DNA from: Pelagibacterales bacterium SAG-MED22
GTDB lineage: Bacteria; Pseudomonadota; Alphaproteobacteria; Pelagibacterales; Pelagibacteraceae
DNA: 64,000 nt
Reading direction: 5' to 3'
Assembly (NCBI GenBank): GCA_014653985.1
Contig: JACWDT010000003.1
Location: 53,108-117,107 of the forward strand
Translations under genes and position numbers: made by a program
Part shown: piece after piece, positions 38,780 to 49,933 of the stretch
Layout of the letters: the number at the start of each line of letters is the position of its first letter
Numbering within the stretch: the stretch's first letter is position 1
The notes under the pieces: generated by a model
Databases searched by the model: none
What the model saw: the letters and a program-made list of their open reading frames with translations, nothing else
What the model was told of the DNA's origin: nothing

Positions 38780-39713
38780 AGAATTAAAAATCTTGTTGTC
38801 TGCACCACGTGGATTTTGTGCAGGTGTTGAAAGGGCAATTGAAATTGTTGAAAAATCAATTCAAAAATTTGGTGCTCCAGTTTATGTTCGACATGAAATT
38901 GTTCATAACAAACATGTTGTTGATAATCTAAAAAATAAAGGGGCTATATTTGTTGAAGAGCTTGAGGAAATAAAGGACAAAACTAGACCCGTTATTTTTT
39001 CTGCTCATGGTGTACCAAAAAAAATACCAGAAGATGCTAAAAACTATAAAATGACTTATGTTGATGCAACATGTCCTTTGGTTTCAAAAGTTCACAGAGA
39101 AGCGGAAAATCTTAATAAAGCAGGATATCAAATTATTTTAATTGGACACAAAAACCATCCAGAAGTAATTGGAACTATGGGACAACTCCCAGATGGTGCG
39201 GTTAGACTAGTACAGAATGAAGATGAGGCTCAAAATTACCATGCTGAAAAAAATGATAAAATTGCTTATATAACTCAGACAACATTATCGGTAGATGACA
39301 CCAAGGAAATAATAAAAATCCTAAAAAATAAATATCCATCAATGAAAGAACCAATGAAGGAAGATATTTGTTATGCCACCACCAATAGGCAGGCTGCGGT
39401 TAAGAATATAGCAAAACAATGTGATATGTTTTTTGTAATTGGAAGTAGAAATTCTTCAAACTCAGTAAGACTGGTAGAAGTTGCAAAAAAATCTGGATGT
39501 GAAAATACACACTTAATTCATTCGGAAAGTGAAATTCCATATAATGAAATAGAAAAATTTAATACTATAGGTATTTCATCAGGTGCGTCAGCTCCAGAAG
39601 TTTTAGTTGAAAATTTTATAAATGCTTTGAAAAATAAATTCGCTATTAAAATTAATGAAGTTGAAATAATAAAAGAAAACGTAGTTTTTAAAATTCCTAA
39701 TAGATTAAATTAA
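38769..39713 (+). CDS. ispH: 4-hydroxy-3-methylbut-2-enyl diphosphate reductase
   Basis: IspH (LytB) carries out the last MEP-pathway step, giving IPP and DMAPP through a 4Fe-4S cluster. The 314-residue protein shows LSAPRGFCAGVERAIEIVE with the first cluster cysteine, VRHEIVHNKHVV, VIFSAHGVP, DATCPLVSKVHREA with the second cysteine, LIGHKNHPEVIGTMGQ, ICYATTNRQAAV with the third cysteine, and ISSGASAPE. Overlap with blh suggests that precursor supply and retinal synthesis are cotranscribed. Confidence 0.97.
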   Translation: MKNKELKILLSAPRGFCAGVERAIEIVEKSIQKFGAPVYVRHEIVHNKHVVDNLKNKGAIFVEELEEIKDKTRPVIFSAHGVPKKIPEDAKNYKMTYVDATCPLVSKVHREAENLNKAGYQIILIGHKNHPEVIGTMGQLPDGAVRLVQNEDEAQNYHAEKNDKIAYITQTTLSVDDTKEIIKILKNKYPSMKEPMKEDICYATTNRQAAVKNIAKQCDMFFVIGSRNSSNSVRLVEVAKKSGCENTHLIHSESEIPYNEIEKFNTIGISSGASAPEVLVENFINALKNKFAIKINEVEIIKENVVFKIPNRLN

Positions 39714-40682
39714 ATGGCCGTTTATACAAAAATTGATAAAAGTGACATTAAACTAATAAATACTAAGTTTAAAATTGAAAAAATTATTAGCTTTCAAGGA
39801 ATTAAACAAGGTATTGAAAATACTAATTATTTATTAAAATCAAAAGATAAAAAATTTATCTTAACAATTTTTGAAAAAAGAGTTTCAAACAAAGAAATCC
39901 CTTTTTTTATGAAACTAATGGATAAATTAAATAGTTCTAAAATAAATTGTCCTAAACCTTTAAGAACTAAAAGTGATAGTTATCTAATAAAATTAAAAAA
40001 AAAAACTGCCTGTATCGTATCTTTTTTAGAAGGAAAAGATAAAAAAAAACTTAATATCAAGGATTGTTACGCTGTTGGCAAAATCACTGCACAAATGCAT
40101 TTGGTTACTGAAAAACTAAAACTTTATCGAAAAAATTCAATGGGTATTAAAAATCTTAACTCTTTATTAAAAAGTATTAAGTTTAAAGATAATAAATTCT
40201 CAAAAATAGATCTTTTTTTGAAAAATAATTTAAAGGATATTAATAAATATTGGCCAAAAAAGTTACCAAATGGAATTATTCATGGAGATCTATTTATTGA
40301 TAATATCTTTTTTAAAAAAAATAAACTCTCAGGGATTATAGATTTTTACTTTGCTGGAAACGATTATTTTATGTATGAAATTGCAATTTGTATTAATGCT
40401 CTATGTTTTGACCTAAAGGGTAAAAAATTTTCAATGAATAAACAAAAAATTAAAAGTTTAATTAAAGGTTATGAGAGTATTAAGAAAATTTCCTCTAGAG
40501 AAAAAAATGCTATTAATGTCCTATGTAGAGGGGCAGCTTTGCGTTACTTATTAACTAGACTTTATGATTATTCTAACACTCCTAAAACAGCTTTAATAAA
40601 GATAAAAAATCCTAACGAGTATTATCAAAAACTACTTACTCATAATAGTTTAGATTCTTATAAAGATTATTTACCCAGATGA
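39714..40682 (+). CDS. thrB: homoserine kinase, APH-fold type
   Basis: A 322-residue kinase of the aminoglycoside phosphotransferase fold, matching the alphaproteobacterial ThrB form rather than the GHMP-type homoserine kinase. Features: QGIKQGIENTNYLLKSKDKKFILTIFE (nucleotide-binding lobe), the catalytic loop IIHGDLFIDNIFF near residue 190, and GIIDFYFAGNDYFMYEIAI, the DFG-like metal site. It makes O-phosphohomoserine, the substrate of ThrC, whose gene lies 0.9 kb away on the other strand. It abuts ispH and overlaps rnhA by 4 nt (ATGA). Confidence 0.88.
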   Translation: MAVYTKIDKSDIKLINTKFKIEKIISFQGIKQGIENTNYLLKSKDKKFILTIFEKRVSNKEIPFFMKLMDKLNSSKINCPKPLRTKSDSYLIKLKKKTACIVSFLEGKDKKKLNIKDCYAVGKITAQMHLVTEKLKLYRKNSMGIKNLNSLLKSIKFKDNKFSKIDLFLKNNLKDINKYWPKKLPNGIIHGDLFIDNIFFKKNKLSGIIDFYFAGNDYFMYEIAICINALCFDLKGKKFSMNKQKIKSLIKGYESIKKISSREKNAINVLCRGAALRYLLTRLYDYSNTPKTALIKIKNPNEYYQKLLTHNSLDSYKDYLPR

Positions 40683-41104
40683 TAAAAATTTATACAGATG
40701 GTTCCTGCTTGTCGAATCCAGGAAATGGTGGATGGGCTGCGATAATCAATATGAATGGAGAAATTAAAAAAATTAGCGGAAATGAAAAAAATACGACAAA
40801 TAACAGAATGGAACTTATGGCTCCAATTAATGCCTTGAAAAATATAAACTCAAAAGATCCAATAGAGATATTTACAGATTCAAAATATGTAAAAAGTGGA
40901 ATTACTGAGTGGATTAATACTTGGGTATTAAATAACTGGAAAACATCAAAAAAAGAGAATGTTAAAAACAAAGATTTATGGCTTGAATTATATAAATTAA
41001 ACCAAACCTTAAACATTAAATGGAATTGGGTTAAAGCACATGCCGGAGATCCTCTAAATGAAGAAGTGGATATGATGGCTAAAAAAGCAGCTAATTTAAA
41101 TTGA
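40679..41104 (+). CDS. rnhA: ribonuclease HI
   Basis: RNase HI cuts the RNA strand of RNA-DNA hybrids. The 141-residue protein shows IYTDGSCLSNPGNGGWAAI with the first catalytic Asp, NRMELMAPINAL with the Glu, IFTDSKYVKSGITEWI with the next Asp, and VKAHAGDPLNEEVDMMAKKAA with the histidine loop and last Asp. It ends 9 nt inside the convergent peroxiredoxin gene. Confidence 0.97.
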   Translation: MIKIYTDGSCLSNPGNGGWAAIINMNGEIKKISGNEKNTTNNRMELMAPINALKNINSKDPIEIFTDSKYVKSGITEWINTWVLNNWKTSKKENVKNKDLWLELYKLNQTLNIKWNWVKAHAGDPLNEEVDMMAKKAANLN

Positions 41105-41584
41105 ATCTAAAAAATTCTCTGCAGCTGACATCTCACAGGTCGCTGTATCTTCTTCAGCTTTTATCTTAGTTGCGATATTATTTTCAACCAGCATAGTATA
41201 TCTTGCTGATCGCGTTCCTTGACCTCTGTCAAATCTGTCAATATCTGCGCCTATTGATTTAGTAAATTCACAGTATGGATCTGCTGCCATAAAAATCTTG
41301 TCCTCTACCTTTTGGCTGTCACCCCAAGCTTTCATTACATTAGGATCATTTACTGAAACACAAATAATTTTTGTAATCCCTTTTTGTTTAGCAACTTCAA
41401 AATTGTTAACATAACCTGGCAAATGTTTAGCGGAACAAACTTTAGTAAAAGCCCCGGGAACCCCTATAACTATAGTTTTATTGTTGTCAAATAACTCCGA
41501 AGTAGATATTTTTTTTGGTGCACCAGTTTCGTCTAAATGGTAAAATTCTGAATTTGGAATTTTATCCCCCTCTTTAATTTTCAT
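41096..41584 (-). CDS. peroxiredoxin, Prx5 type
   Basis: A 162-residue thiol peroxidase of the Prx5 (AhpC/TSA, redoxin) group. The active-site block is VIGVPGAFTKVCSAKHLPGYV with the peroxidatic Cys near residue 50, followed by KGITKIICVSVNDPNVMKAW, and a late cysteine in TATCEMSAAENFL that could act as resolving residue. It removes hydrogen peroxide or organic peroxides in the cytoplasm. It overlaps thrC by 4 nt (ATGA), so it is the last gene of the minus-strand run that includes the cytochrome oxidase genes. Confidence 0.92.
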   Translation of the reverse strand: MKIKEGDKIPNSEFYHLDETGAPKKISTSELFDNNKTIVIGVPGAFTKVCSAKHLPGYVNNFEVAKQKGITKIICVSVNDPNVMKAWGDSQKVEDKIFMAADPYCEFTKSIGADIDRFDRGQGTRSARYTMLVENNIATKIKAEEDTATCEMSAAENFLDSI

Positions 41585-42963
41585 TTAATTTTTCCTAAAA
41601 TATATTGTTTAATTTCTTTGAGATTATTTTCAATTATACCATAATTTTCTTTCTCATCCAAAATAAACTTTAATTCATCTGGTAAATCAGATTTTAAGTT
41701 TATAGCTTTTAAAATTGCATCTGGAAATTTACATGGGTGTGCAGTTGCAAGAACAATATTGTTTCCTTTTAAATCATGCTTATCAAAAGCTCCATATCCT
41801 ATAGCTGTGTGTGGATCTAAAACCATATTAAATTTTTCATAGATATTTTTTATCACATCAAGTGTTTCCTGCTCACTCATTCTTGCAGATAAAAAATCTT
41901 GATTAATTTTTTTTAATTTATCAACGTCGATTGTATATTTACCATTCTGTCTGATATTTTTCATATCATCTAAAGTTTGCGAACTATCATGATTATTTAA
42001 ATCATAAATTAATCTCTCAAAATTACTTGCAATTTGAATGTCCATACTTGGAGAAATTGTTTCAGAGACATGTTCGGCTTCATATTTGCCTTTAGATATA
42101 GCTCTATGTAAAATATCGTTTTGATTTGTGGCTACTATTAATTTATTAATTGGAAGACCCAACTTCTTCGCCAAATAACCTGCATATACATCTCCAAAAT
42201 TTCCAGTTGGTACTGAAAAATTTATTGGCTGATTGTCATCCTCGGCTAAAAAATAACAATAAAAATAATATACACTTTGCGCAATAATTCGTGCCCAATT
42301 AATTGAATTAACACCAGACATGTTTATCTGATTAGAAAATTCTTTATCTGAAAACATGGATTTAACTAAATTTTGACAATCATCGAAATTACCTTTTACA
42401 GCAATATTAAATACATTCTCATCTTTTCCAGTTGTCATTAATTTTCTTTGAACAGGTGAAATACGGTTATGAGGATGAAGAACAAATATATTTAAGTTTT
42501 TTTTCCCTTTAATTGCATCAATGGCAGCTGCACCAGTATCTCCTGATGTGGCAACTACAATATTAATCTTTTCATTTTCATTATTTAAATAAAATTCATA
42601 TAAATTACCCAGGAGTTGCATTGCAACGTCTTTAAAAGCTAAGGTTGGACCATGAAACAATTCAAGCACGGAACGGTCGCCCACTTTAATAAGATCAATA
42701 ACATTATCTTTTCTGAAAACTGAGTAGGATTTTTCTATTATTTTACTTAACTCACCCTGTGAAGTAAAATTACCGATAAATGGATAAATAATTTTTTTTG
42801 CTAAATCTGAATAACTAAGTTTTTTAAAATCACCTATTTCAGACTCTGAATATTTGTGTAAAGACTCTGGGATGAAAAGACCACCATCATCAGCAAGACC
42901 TTTAAGAAAAACATCTTTAAATTCAAAGTTTTTTGATTTGTCTCTTGTGCTTATATACTTCAT
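41581..42963 (-). CDS. thrC: threonine synthase
   Basis: ThrC converts O-phosphohomoserine to threonine with PLP. The 460-residue length and N-terminal YISTRDKSKNFEFKDVFLKGLADDGGLFIPE identify the class common in proteobacteria and yeast. The PLP lysine lies in FHGPTLAFKDVAMQLLG near residue 113; VATSGDTGAAAIDA and INFSVPTGNFGDVYAGYLAKKLG follow. It abuts SURF1 on one side and is coupled to the peroxiredoxin on the other. Confidence 0.96.
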   Translation of the reverse strand: MKYISTRDKSKNFEFKDVFLKGLADDGGLFIPESLHKYSESEIGDFKKLSYSDLAKKIIYPFIGNFTSQGELSKIIEKSYSVFRKDNVIDLIKVGDRSVLELFHGPTLAFKDVAMQLLGNLYEFYLNNENEKINIVVATSGDTGAAAIDAIKGKKNLNIFVLHPHNRISPVQRKLMTTGKDENVFNIAVKGNFDDCQNLVKSMFSDKEFSNQINMSGVNSINWARIIAQSVYYFYCYFLAEDDNQPINFSVPTGNFGDVYAGYLAKKLGLPINKLIVATNQNDILHRAISKGKYEAEHVSETISPSMDIQIASNFERLIYDLNNHDSSQTLDDMKNIRQNGKYTIDVDKLKKINQDFLSARMSEQETLDVIKNIYEKFNMVLDPHTAIGYGAFDKHDLKGNNIVLATAHPCKFPDAILKAINLKSDLPDELKFILDEKENYGIIENNLKEIKQYILGKIK

Positions 42964-43617
42964 CTAATAATTTTTTTTTCTAAAATATAGATATATTAAA
43001 AGAATTGAAATCGCCATTGAAAACCAAGTAATTGCATACTTTTTATGGTTGTTTGAAATTTTTGCAGTGATCACTCTTGGCTTTGGTATTTTATAGTTTC
43101 CATTTAAATAAATAATATAATTAGAAAATTTTCTTCCAGTCTGATTAAAAATGTCATCTCTATCAAGGGTGAACCAATAATTTTTTTTAATTTCATTTTG
43201 AGGCTTAAACATACTTGACTTGGTTTGTAACATTAAAGTTCCAAGTATTTCATTTTGATTGATTTGATTGATTTCTGGTAGATCTTTTTTATCAAAAGGT
43301 ATCCAGCCTCTGTTAATTAAAAAGTTTTCATTTTCAATCAATATTGGGTTCACTACTTCAAACCCAGGTTTTCCTTTTTCATTCAAATGATATAAATAAA
43401 TTTGATTATCAAAATCAATTTGACCAGACGTTTTTATTCTTAAATAGTTTTTTTTATTGGTTTGAGTTAATTCTATAGGATCATTTTTTAGAGAATTTTC
43501 AATTTGATTTATTAAATCTAGCTTCCAATTTAGTCTGTAAATTTGCCAAAAACCTAATGAGAAAAGAACAAGAATTATAAACCAAACAAATACTGAAAAT
43601 AAAAATTTATTCTTCAA
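42964..43617 (-). CDS. SURF1-family cytochrome oxidase assembly protein
   Basis: SURF1 helps insert heme a into cytochrome oxidase subunit I. The protein has one N-terminal membrane helix (FVWFIILVLFSLGFWQIYRLNWK), a periplasmic domain with GKPGFEVVNPILIENENFLINRGWIP, and a C-terminal helix (YAITWFSMAISILLIYLYF). The ORF track starts at a TTG (43656) inside ctaE. I prefer the TTG at 43617 (encoding MKNKFLFSV), just before the helix, but the start is uncertain because no ATG is available. The location after ctaE is standard. Confidence 0.88.
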   Translation of the reverse strand: MKNKFLFSVFVWFIILVLFSLGFWQIYRLNWKLDLINQIENSLKNDPIELTQTNKKNYLRIKTSGQIDFDNQIYLYHLNEKGKPGFEVVNPILIENENFLINRGWIPFDKKDLPEINQINQNEILGTLMLQTKSSMFKPQNEIKKNYWFTLDRDDIFNQTGRKFSNYIIYLNGNYKIPKPRVITAKISNNHKKYAITWFSMAISILLIYLYFRKKNY

Positions 43618-43627
43618 GAGTTGTAGA

Positions 43628-44416
43628 TTAACTTCCCCAAATATAAATAGCAGCAAATAAAAATAACCAAACTACATCAACAAAATGCCAGTACCAAGCT
43701 GCTGCCTCAAATCCAAAATGATGGTCTTTAGTAAAGTGACCTAATTTTCCTCGCCATAAACAAACAGCTAAAAATATTGTTCCAACTATTACGTGAAATC
43801 CGTGGAAACCCGTAGCCATATAAAAAACTGCTCCATAAATGTGACCTGAATAATCAAAAGTGGCATGATGGTATTCGTATGCTTGTAATAAGGTAAAAAA
43901 GAAACCAAGAACAACTGTTGCTGTTAATCCTTGAATAAATCCTTTTCTATCACCTTCGAGTAAAGAATGATGAGACCAAGTAACTGTAGTTCCAGATAAC
44001 AATAGTACTAAAGTGTTAATTAGAGGGATATCCCATGGATCAAATGTTTCGATATCTTTTGGAGGCCAAACATTTCCAACAAACTCATTTGGGAATAAAC
44101 TTGCATCAAAATATGCCCAGAACCAAGCTACAAAGAACATCACTTCTGATGCAATAAACAGTGTCATTCCATATCGGTGATGAATTTGCACAACAGGAGT
44201 ATGATGACCTTGATGTTCTGCTTCAATCACAACATCTCTGAACCACATATAGGCTCCATAAATAACTAGTGCTAACCCAAGATACATTCCCCACGAAACA
44301 TCGTTGTGCATGTAAAAAATTGTTCCTATTGCTAACACTAAGCACGAGAAGGAAACATATATAGGCCACGGACTTGGTTCTACTAAGTGATAATCATGTT
44401 TTTTTTCAGCTGACAT
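43628..44416 (-). CDS. ctaE: cytochrome c oxidase subunit III
   Basis: Subunit III stabilises the aa3-type oxidase. The 262-residue protein has about seven helices and the usual motifs: HDYHLVEPSPWPIYVS at the N-terminus, MTLFIASEVMFFVAWFWAYFDASLFP, TVTWSHHSLLEGDRKGFIQG, MATGFHGFHVIVGTIFL and the C-terminal AAWYWHFVDVVWLFLFAAIYIWGS. It lies 9 nt after ctaG. Confidence 0.97.
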   Translation of the reverse strand: MSAEKKHDYHLVEPSPWPIYVSFSCLVLAIGTIFYMHNDVSWGMYLGLALVIYGAYMWFRDVVIEAEHQGHHTPVVQIHHRYGMTLFIASEVMFFVAWFWAYFDASLFPNEFVGNVWPPKDIETFDPWDIPLINTLVLLLSGTTVTWSHHSLLEGDRKGFIQGLTATVVLGFFFTLLQAYEYHHATFDYSGHIYGAVFYMATGFHGFHVIVGTIFLAVCLWRGKLGHFTKDHHFGFEAAAWYWHFVDVVWLFLFAAIYIWGS

Positions 44417-44425
44417 TTTTCGAGA

Positions 44426-44959
44426 TTATGATTGTTTATAGTAATCTGTCGAGAAAAAAGTATACGACATAGTTACATCCTGTAAATTTTTTACGGTTGG
44501 ATCATTTACAAGTTCTGGGTCTAAGTAAAAAGTCATAACATAAGTTGCTTTTTCTCCAGCTCTCAGCTCCTGCTTCTCAAAACAAAAACAACCTAATTTA
44601 CTATAGTATTTTCCAAAACTTGCAGGTGAAACATTAAAACTAGCAACACCATAAGTAGTATCATCTCCGTAATTTTCTACCTCAAATTCTATTTTGTTAA
44701 CTTGACCAACTTTAACATCTATTACATTAGATTTAGCCTTAAAGTCCCACGTAAGGTTATTTACATTAGTGTCAAATCTAACACTTACGATTTTATCTAA
44801 AACCATTTTTGGTGGTTCTTTAGAAACTTGTGTTGTTCCACCAAAACCAGTTACTCTACAAAATAAATCGTAAAGTGGTACTGCAGCAAAAGATAAACCG
44901 AGCATCAAACAAAATATTCCTGCAAGTAGTATTGGCGTTAATGTTTTTTTTCTAATCAT
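44426..44959 (-). CDS. ctaG: cytochrome c oxidase assembly protein CtaG/Cox11
   Basis: CtaG (Cox11) delivers copper to the CuB site of subunit I. The 177-residue protein has one N-terminal membrane helix (LLAGIFCLMLGLSFAAVPLYDLFCRVTG) and a periplasmic domain with the copper-binding LGCFCFEKQEL near residue 120. The FCRVTGFGGTTQ and AGEKATYVMTFYLDPEL segments are family signatures. Its ATG overlaps the stop of the small upstream ORF (ATGA). Confidence 0.96.
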   Translation of the reverse strand: MIRKKTLTPILLAGIFCLMLGLSFAAVPLYDLFCRVTGFGGTTQVSKEPPKMVLDKIVSVRFDTNVNNLTWDFKAKSNVIDVKVGQVNKIEFEVENYGDDTTYGVASFNVSPASFGKYYSKLGCFCFEKQELRAGEKATYVMTFYLDPELVNDPTVKNLQDVTMSYTFFSTDYYKQS

Positions 44960-45081
44960 ATCTGTCTGTCAAAAACTCCAACGTTATATAAAGTAAATAG
45001 AAACAAGAAAACCATAAAACCTAAAATTGCTATAGCTGTTAAAATATTCTTTTTTTTTGTTTTTTTATCAGGTGTCATCAT
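44956..45081 (-). CDS. small single-helix membrane protein between ctaB and ctaG
   Basis: Not in the ORF track because it is short. Reading minus from the ATG at 45081 gives a 41-residue peptide: a lysine-rich start (MMTPDKKTKKKN), one hydrophobic helix (ILTAIAILGFMVFLFLFTLY) and a short tail (NVGVFDRQI), then TGA. Both its start and its stop overlap the neighbours by 4 nt (ATGA with ctaB and with ctaG), strong evidence for a real coupled gene. Short ORFs are found at this place in other alphaproteobacterial cytochrome oxidase operons; a role in oxidase assembly is inferred. Confidence 0.82.
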   Translation of the reverse strand: MMTPDKKTKKKNILTAIAILGFMVFLFLFTLYNVGVFDRQI

Positions 45082-45989
45082 AAAATTTTATCGATCAAAA
45101 AAAGAACAAATATTAAAAATAAATATAAAATTGAATATCCAAAAATAGTTTTTGCTTTTTTTGAATCAAATTTGTTTTTCTTAAATTTGTAAAGTTCAAA
45201 ACATAGGTAGTTATAGTAAAGTGTTAAAATTAAAGAAGGTACTAAAAAAATTAAACTAACAAAGCCGATAGCATAAGGCAAGATAATGATTGGTAACATC
45301 AGTATTGAATAAATTAATATATTTAATTTTGTGCTTTCTATCCCATTAGTTAATGGAAGCATTGGAATTTTTGCTCTTTTGTAATCATCAGATTTGTATA
45401 AGCTTAAAGCCCAGAAATGGGATGGGGTCCAAAAAAAAATTATTAGAAAAAATGTTATTGGCTCTAATGAAAGTGAATTAGTGGCAATTGTCCAACCAAT
45501 TACTGGTGGTAAAGCCCCGGCAGCACCTCCTATTACTATATTTTGTGGAGTTTTTCTCTTCAGCCAAATTGTATAGACGAAAACATAAAACAAGATCGTA
45601 GATAACAATAAGCCAGCAGATATTCTGTTAGCAAAATAGTCTAATGCTATTACAGAAAATATTGATAACGTAATACCAAATACCAATGCCTGATTTTTAT
45701 TTACTTTTCCAGTTGGTATTGGTCTCAAGCAAGTCCTAGACATAAGTGCATCTAAATCAGATTCGTACCACATATTAAGTGCACCTGCTGCACCTGCGCC
45801 TATTGAAACTAAAATAATACCAATGATTGCATCTTTTGTAGGAATAATATTTGGTGCCATCATTAAGCCTACAGCACAAGTAAAGATTACTAATGACATC
45901 ACTCTTGGCTTCATTAGCTTAAATAATTCAGATAAATTAAATACGTCTTCCTGACTTAAATTTCTGTTTTTTAATTTAGACTTGATCAT
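45078..45989 (-). CDS. ctaB: protoheme IX farnesyltransferase
   Basis: CtaB (Cox10) makes heme O from heme B and farnesyl diphosphate, the first step to heme A. The 303-residue UbiA-superfamily protein has about eight to nine helices, LMKPRVMSLVIFTCAVG at the start, the aspartate motif NMWYESDLDALMSRTCLRPIPTGKV near residue 73, and the second motif ALSLYKSDDYKRAKIPMLP near 195. It lies 33 nt downstream of ctaD. Confidence 0.96.
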   Translation of the reverse strand: MIKSKLKNRNLSQEDVFNLSELFKLMKPRVMSLVIFTCAVGLMMAPNIIPTKDAIIGIILVSIGAGAAGALNMWYESDLDALMSRTCLRPIPTGKVNKNQALVFGITLSIFSVIALDYFANRISAGLLLSTILFYVFVYTIWLKRKTPQNIVIGGAAGALPPVIGWTIATNSLSLEPITFFLIIFFWTPSHFWALSLYKSDDYKRAKIPMLPLTNGIESTKLNILIYSILMLPIIILPYAIGFVSLIFLVPSLILTLYYNYLCFELYKFKKNKFDSKKAKTIFGYSILYLFLIFVLFLIDKIL

Positions 45990-46022
45990 TAATTCTATGT
46001 TTAAAAAAATCTAAATTAATAA

Positions 46023-48472
<2,450 letters not shown>

Positions 48473-48532
48473 TTTTAATCACTATATAGATTGTCTTTAA
48501 AAAAATTACACTTTAGTTTTCGCGACAAAATA

Positions 48533-49234
48533 TCAATTAATAGCGTAATTTATGATCGATATAGCGGAAATAACTGCAGTTTCAGATCTAAGTATGTTTT
48601 CATTAATTTTTATGGCTTGAACACCTTTGTAAGAGAGAATCTCCTCTCTTTCAAGCTCAGAAAAATCTCCTTCTGGACCTACCACGATACAAGTTGGCTT
48701 ACTACTGAGTTTTTTTAAATCTAGCTTATTGTTACTTGAATTAAGATCTGTGAAAATCAAATCCAAATCGTTCTTATTTAAAAAACTATTAAGATTTTGT
48801 GGTTTTTCAATCTTTGGAATTTGAATTCTATTCGATTGTTCGGCTGCTTCTATTATAACTTTTTCTAATCTTTCCTTGTTTATTTTTCTAACTATTGTTC
48901 GGTCAAATATAATAGGTAAAAATTTTGTAATTCCTAATTCGGTTGCTTTTTGAATCATAAAATTAAAGTAATTAGATTTAATAGGAGAAAAGGCTAACCA
49001 AAGTTCTTTGGAGTTTTCTACTTGTCTTAATTGTTTGGTAATTTTAAATTCAACTAAGCTTTTTGAAATAGCTAAAATTTTTGCCTGCCATTCTCCACTA
49101 TTATTAAATAAAGAAAAAACTTCGTTCTCTTTAACTCTCATAACTTTTGAAACATAATGAGATTGTGATTTATCGAGCTTGTCTGATAAATTAATAGATA
49201 AACTTTTTGGAAAAAATAATCTAATATTACTCAT
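48533..49234 (-). CDS. rsmE: 16S rRNA (uracil-1498 N3)-methyltransferase
   Basis: RsmE is a SPOUT methyltransferase acting on U1498 of 16S rRNA. From the ATG at 49234 it has 233 residues: an N-terminal PUA-like domain (NIRLFFPKSLSI, HYVSKVMRVKENEVFSLFN), then AFSPIKSNYFNFMIQKATELGI, AAEQSNRIQIPKI, and the knot CIVVGPEGDFSELEREEI with LRSETAVISAISIINY. The longer ORF-track start would cover the divergent HAD gene and is rejected. The two start codons are separated by 16 nt. Confidence 0.93.
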   Translation of the reverse strand: MSNIRLFFPKSLSINLSDKLDKSQSHYVSKVMRVKENEVFSLFNNSGEWQAKILAISKSLVEFKITKQLRQVENSKELWLAFSPIKSNYFNFMIQKATELGITKFLPIIFDRTIVRKINKERLEKVIIEAAEQSNRIQIPKIEKPQNLNSFLNKNDLDLIFTDLNSSNNKLDLKKLSSKPTCIVVGPEGDFSELEREEILSYKGVQAIKINENILRSETAVISAISIINYAIN

Positions 49235-49250
49235 ATTAATAAAATAGTTG

Positions 49251-49913
49251 ATGAAAAATATTAAAGCAATAATTTTTGATGCATACGGTACTCTGTTTGA
49301 TGTCAATTCGGCTGCAGAGAAATGTAAAGATAAAATTGGTGATAAATGGGAAGGCTTTGCAAACTTTTGGCGAACCACACAGCTAGAATATACTTGGCTT
49401 AGAAGTTTAATGAAAAGGCACAAGGATTTTTTGAAAATTACGGAAGATAGTTTGGATAAATCTATGAAAACTTACAAAATAGATCCTACGATGAAAAATG
49501 AACTATTGAATCTTTATAAAACTCTTTCTCCTTATAAAGAAGTACATGAAGTGTTAATAAAACTTAAAGAAAAAAATTTTAAATTAGCTATTCTTTCAAA
49601 TGGGTCTCCCTCTCTTTTAGACGAATTAGTTAAAAGTAATAATTTAGAAAATTTATTTGATGATCTTTTTTCAATAGAACAAGTTGGAATTTATAAACCA
49701 GACTCTAAAGTTTATGATATGCCAATAAAAAAATATCAAATTCAAAAAAATGAAGTTTATTTTCTGAGTGCAAACACATGGGATGTATCAGGTGGAGGAA
49801 ATTATGGATATAATTCTATTTGGGTAAATAGAAATGACAATATTTTTGATAAACTTGACTATTCACCTAAACATCAAATTAGACAACTTGGAGAATTACT
49901 TGATATACTCTAA
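49251..49913 (+). CDS. haloacid dehalogenase type II family hydrolase
   Basis: A 220-residue HAD-superfamily protein. Motif I is IIFDAYGTLFDVNSA with the nucleophilic Asp near residue 8, motif II is LAILSNGSPSLL, motif III the lysine in GIYKPDSKVYD, and motif IV SANTWDVSGGGNYGYNSIWVNR. The DAYGTLFD and SANTWDVSGG forms are those of L-2-haloacid dehalogenases, which hydrolyse 2-haloalkanoates; true substrate is unproven. The ATG at 49251 is preferred over the TTG one codon earlier. Confidence 0.87.
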   Translation: MKNIKAIIFDAYGTLFDVNSAAEKCKDKIGDKWEGFANFWRTTQLEYTWLRSLMKRHKDFLKITEDSLDKSMKTYKIDPTMKNELLNLYKTLSPYKEVHEVLIKLKEKNFKLAILSNGSPSLLDELVKSNNLENLFDDLFSIEQVGIYKPDSKVYDMPIKKYQIQKNEVYFLSANTWDVSGGGNYGYNSIWVNRNDNIFDKLDYSPKHQIRQLGELLDIL

Positions 49914-49933
49914 TAAATTCTTTTGTTGTTAAA

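Noticed and set aside
48491-48718. Plus-strand 75-residue ORF upstream of ctaC and across rsmE
   Set aside because: It overlaps rsmE coding sequence, including the conserved knot region, and shows no family features.
49235-49423. N-terminal extension of rsmE in the ORF track
   Set aside because: It would cover the divergent HAD gene start; the RsmE domain begins at the ATG at 49234.
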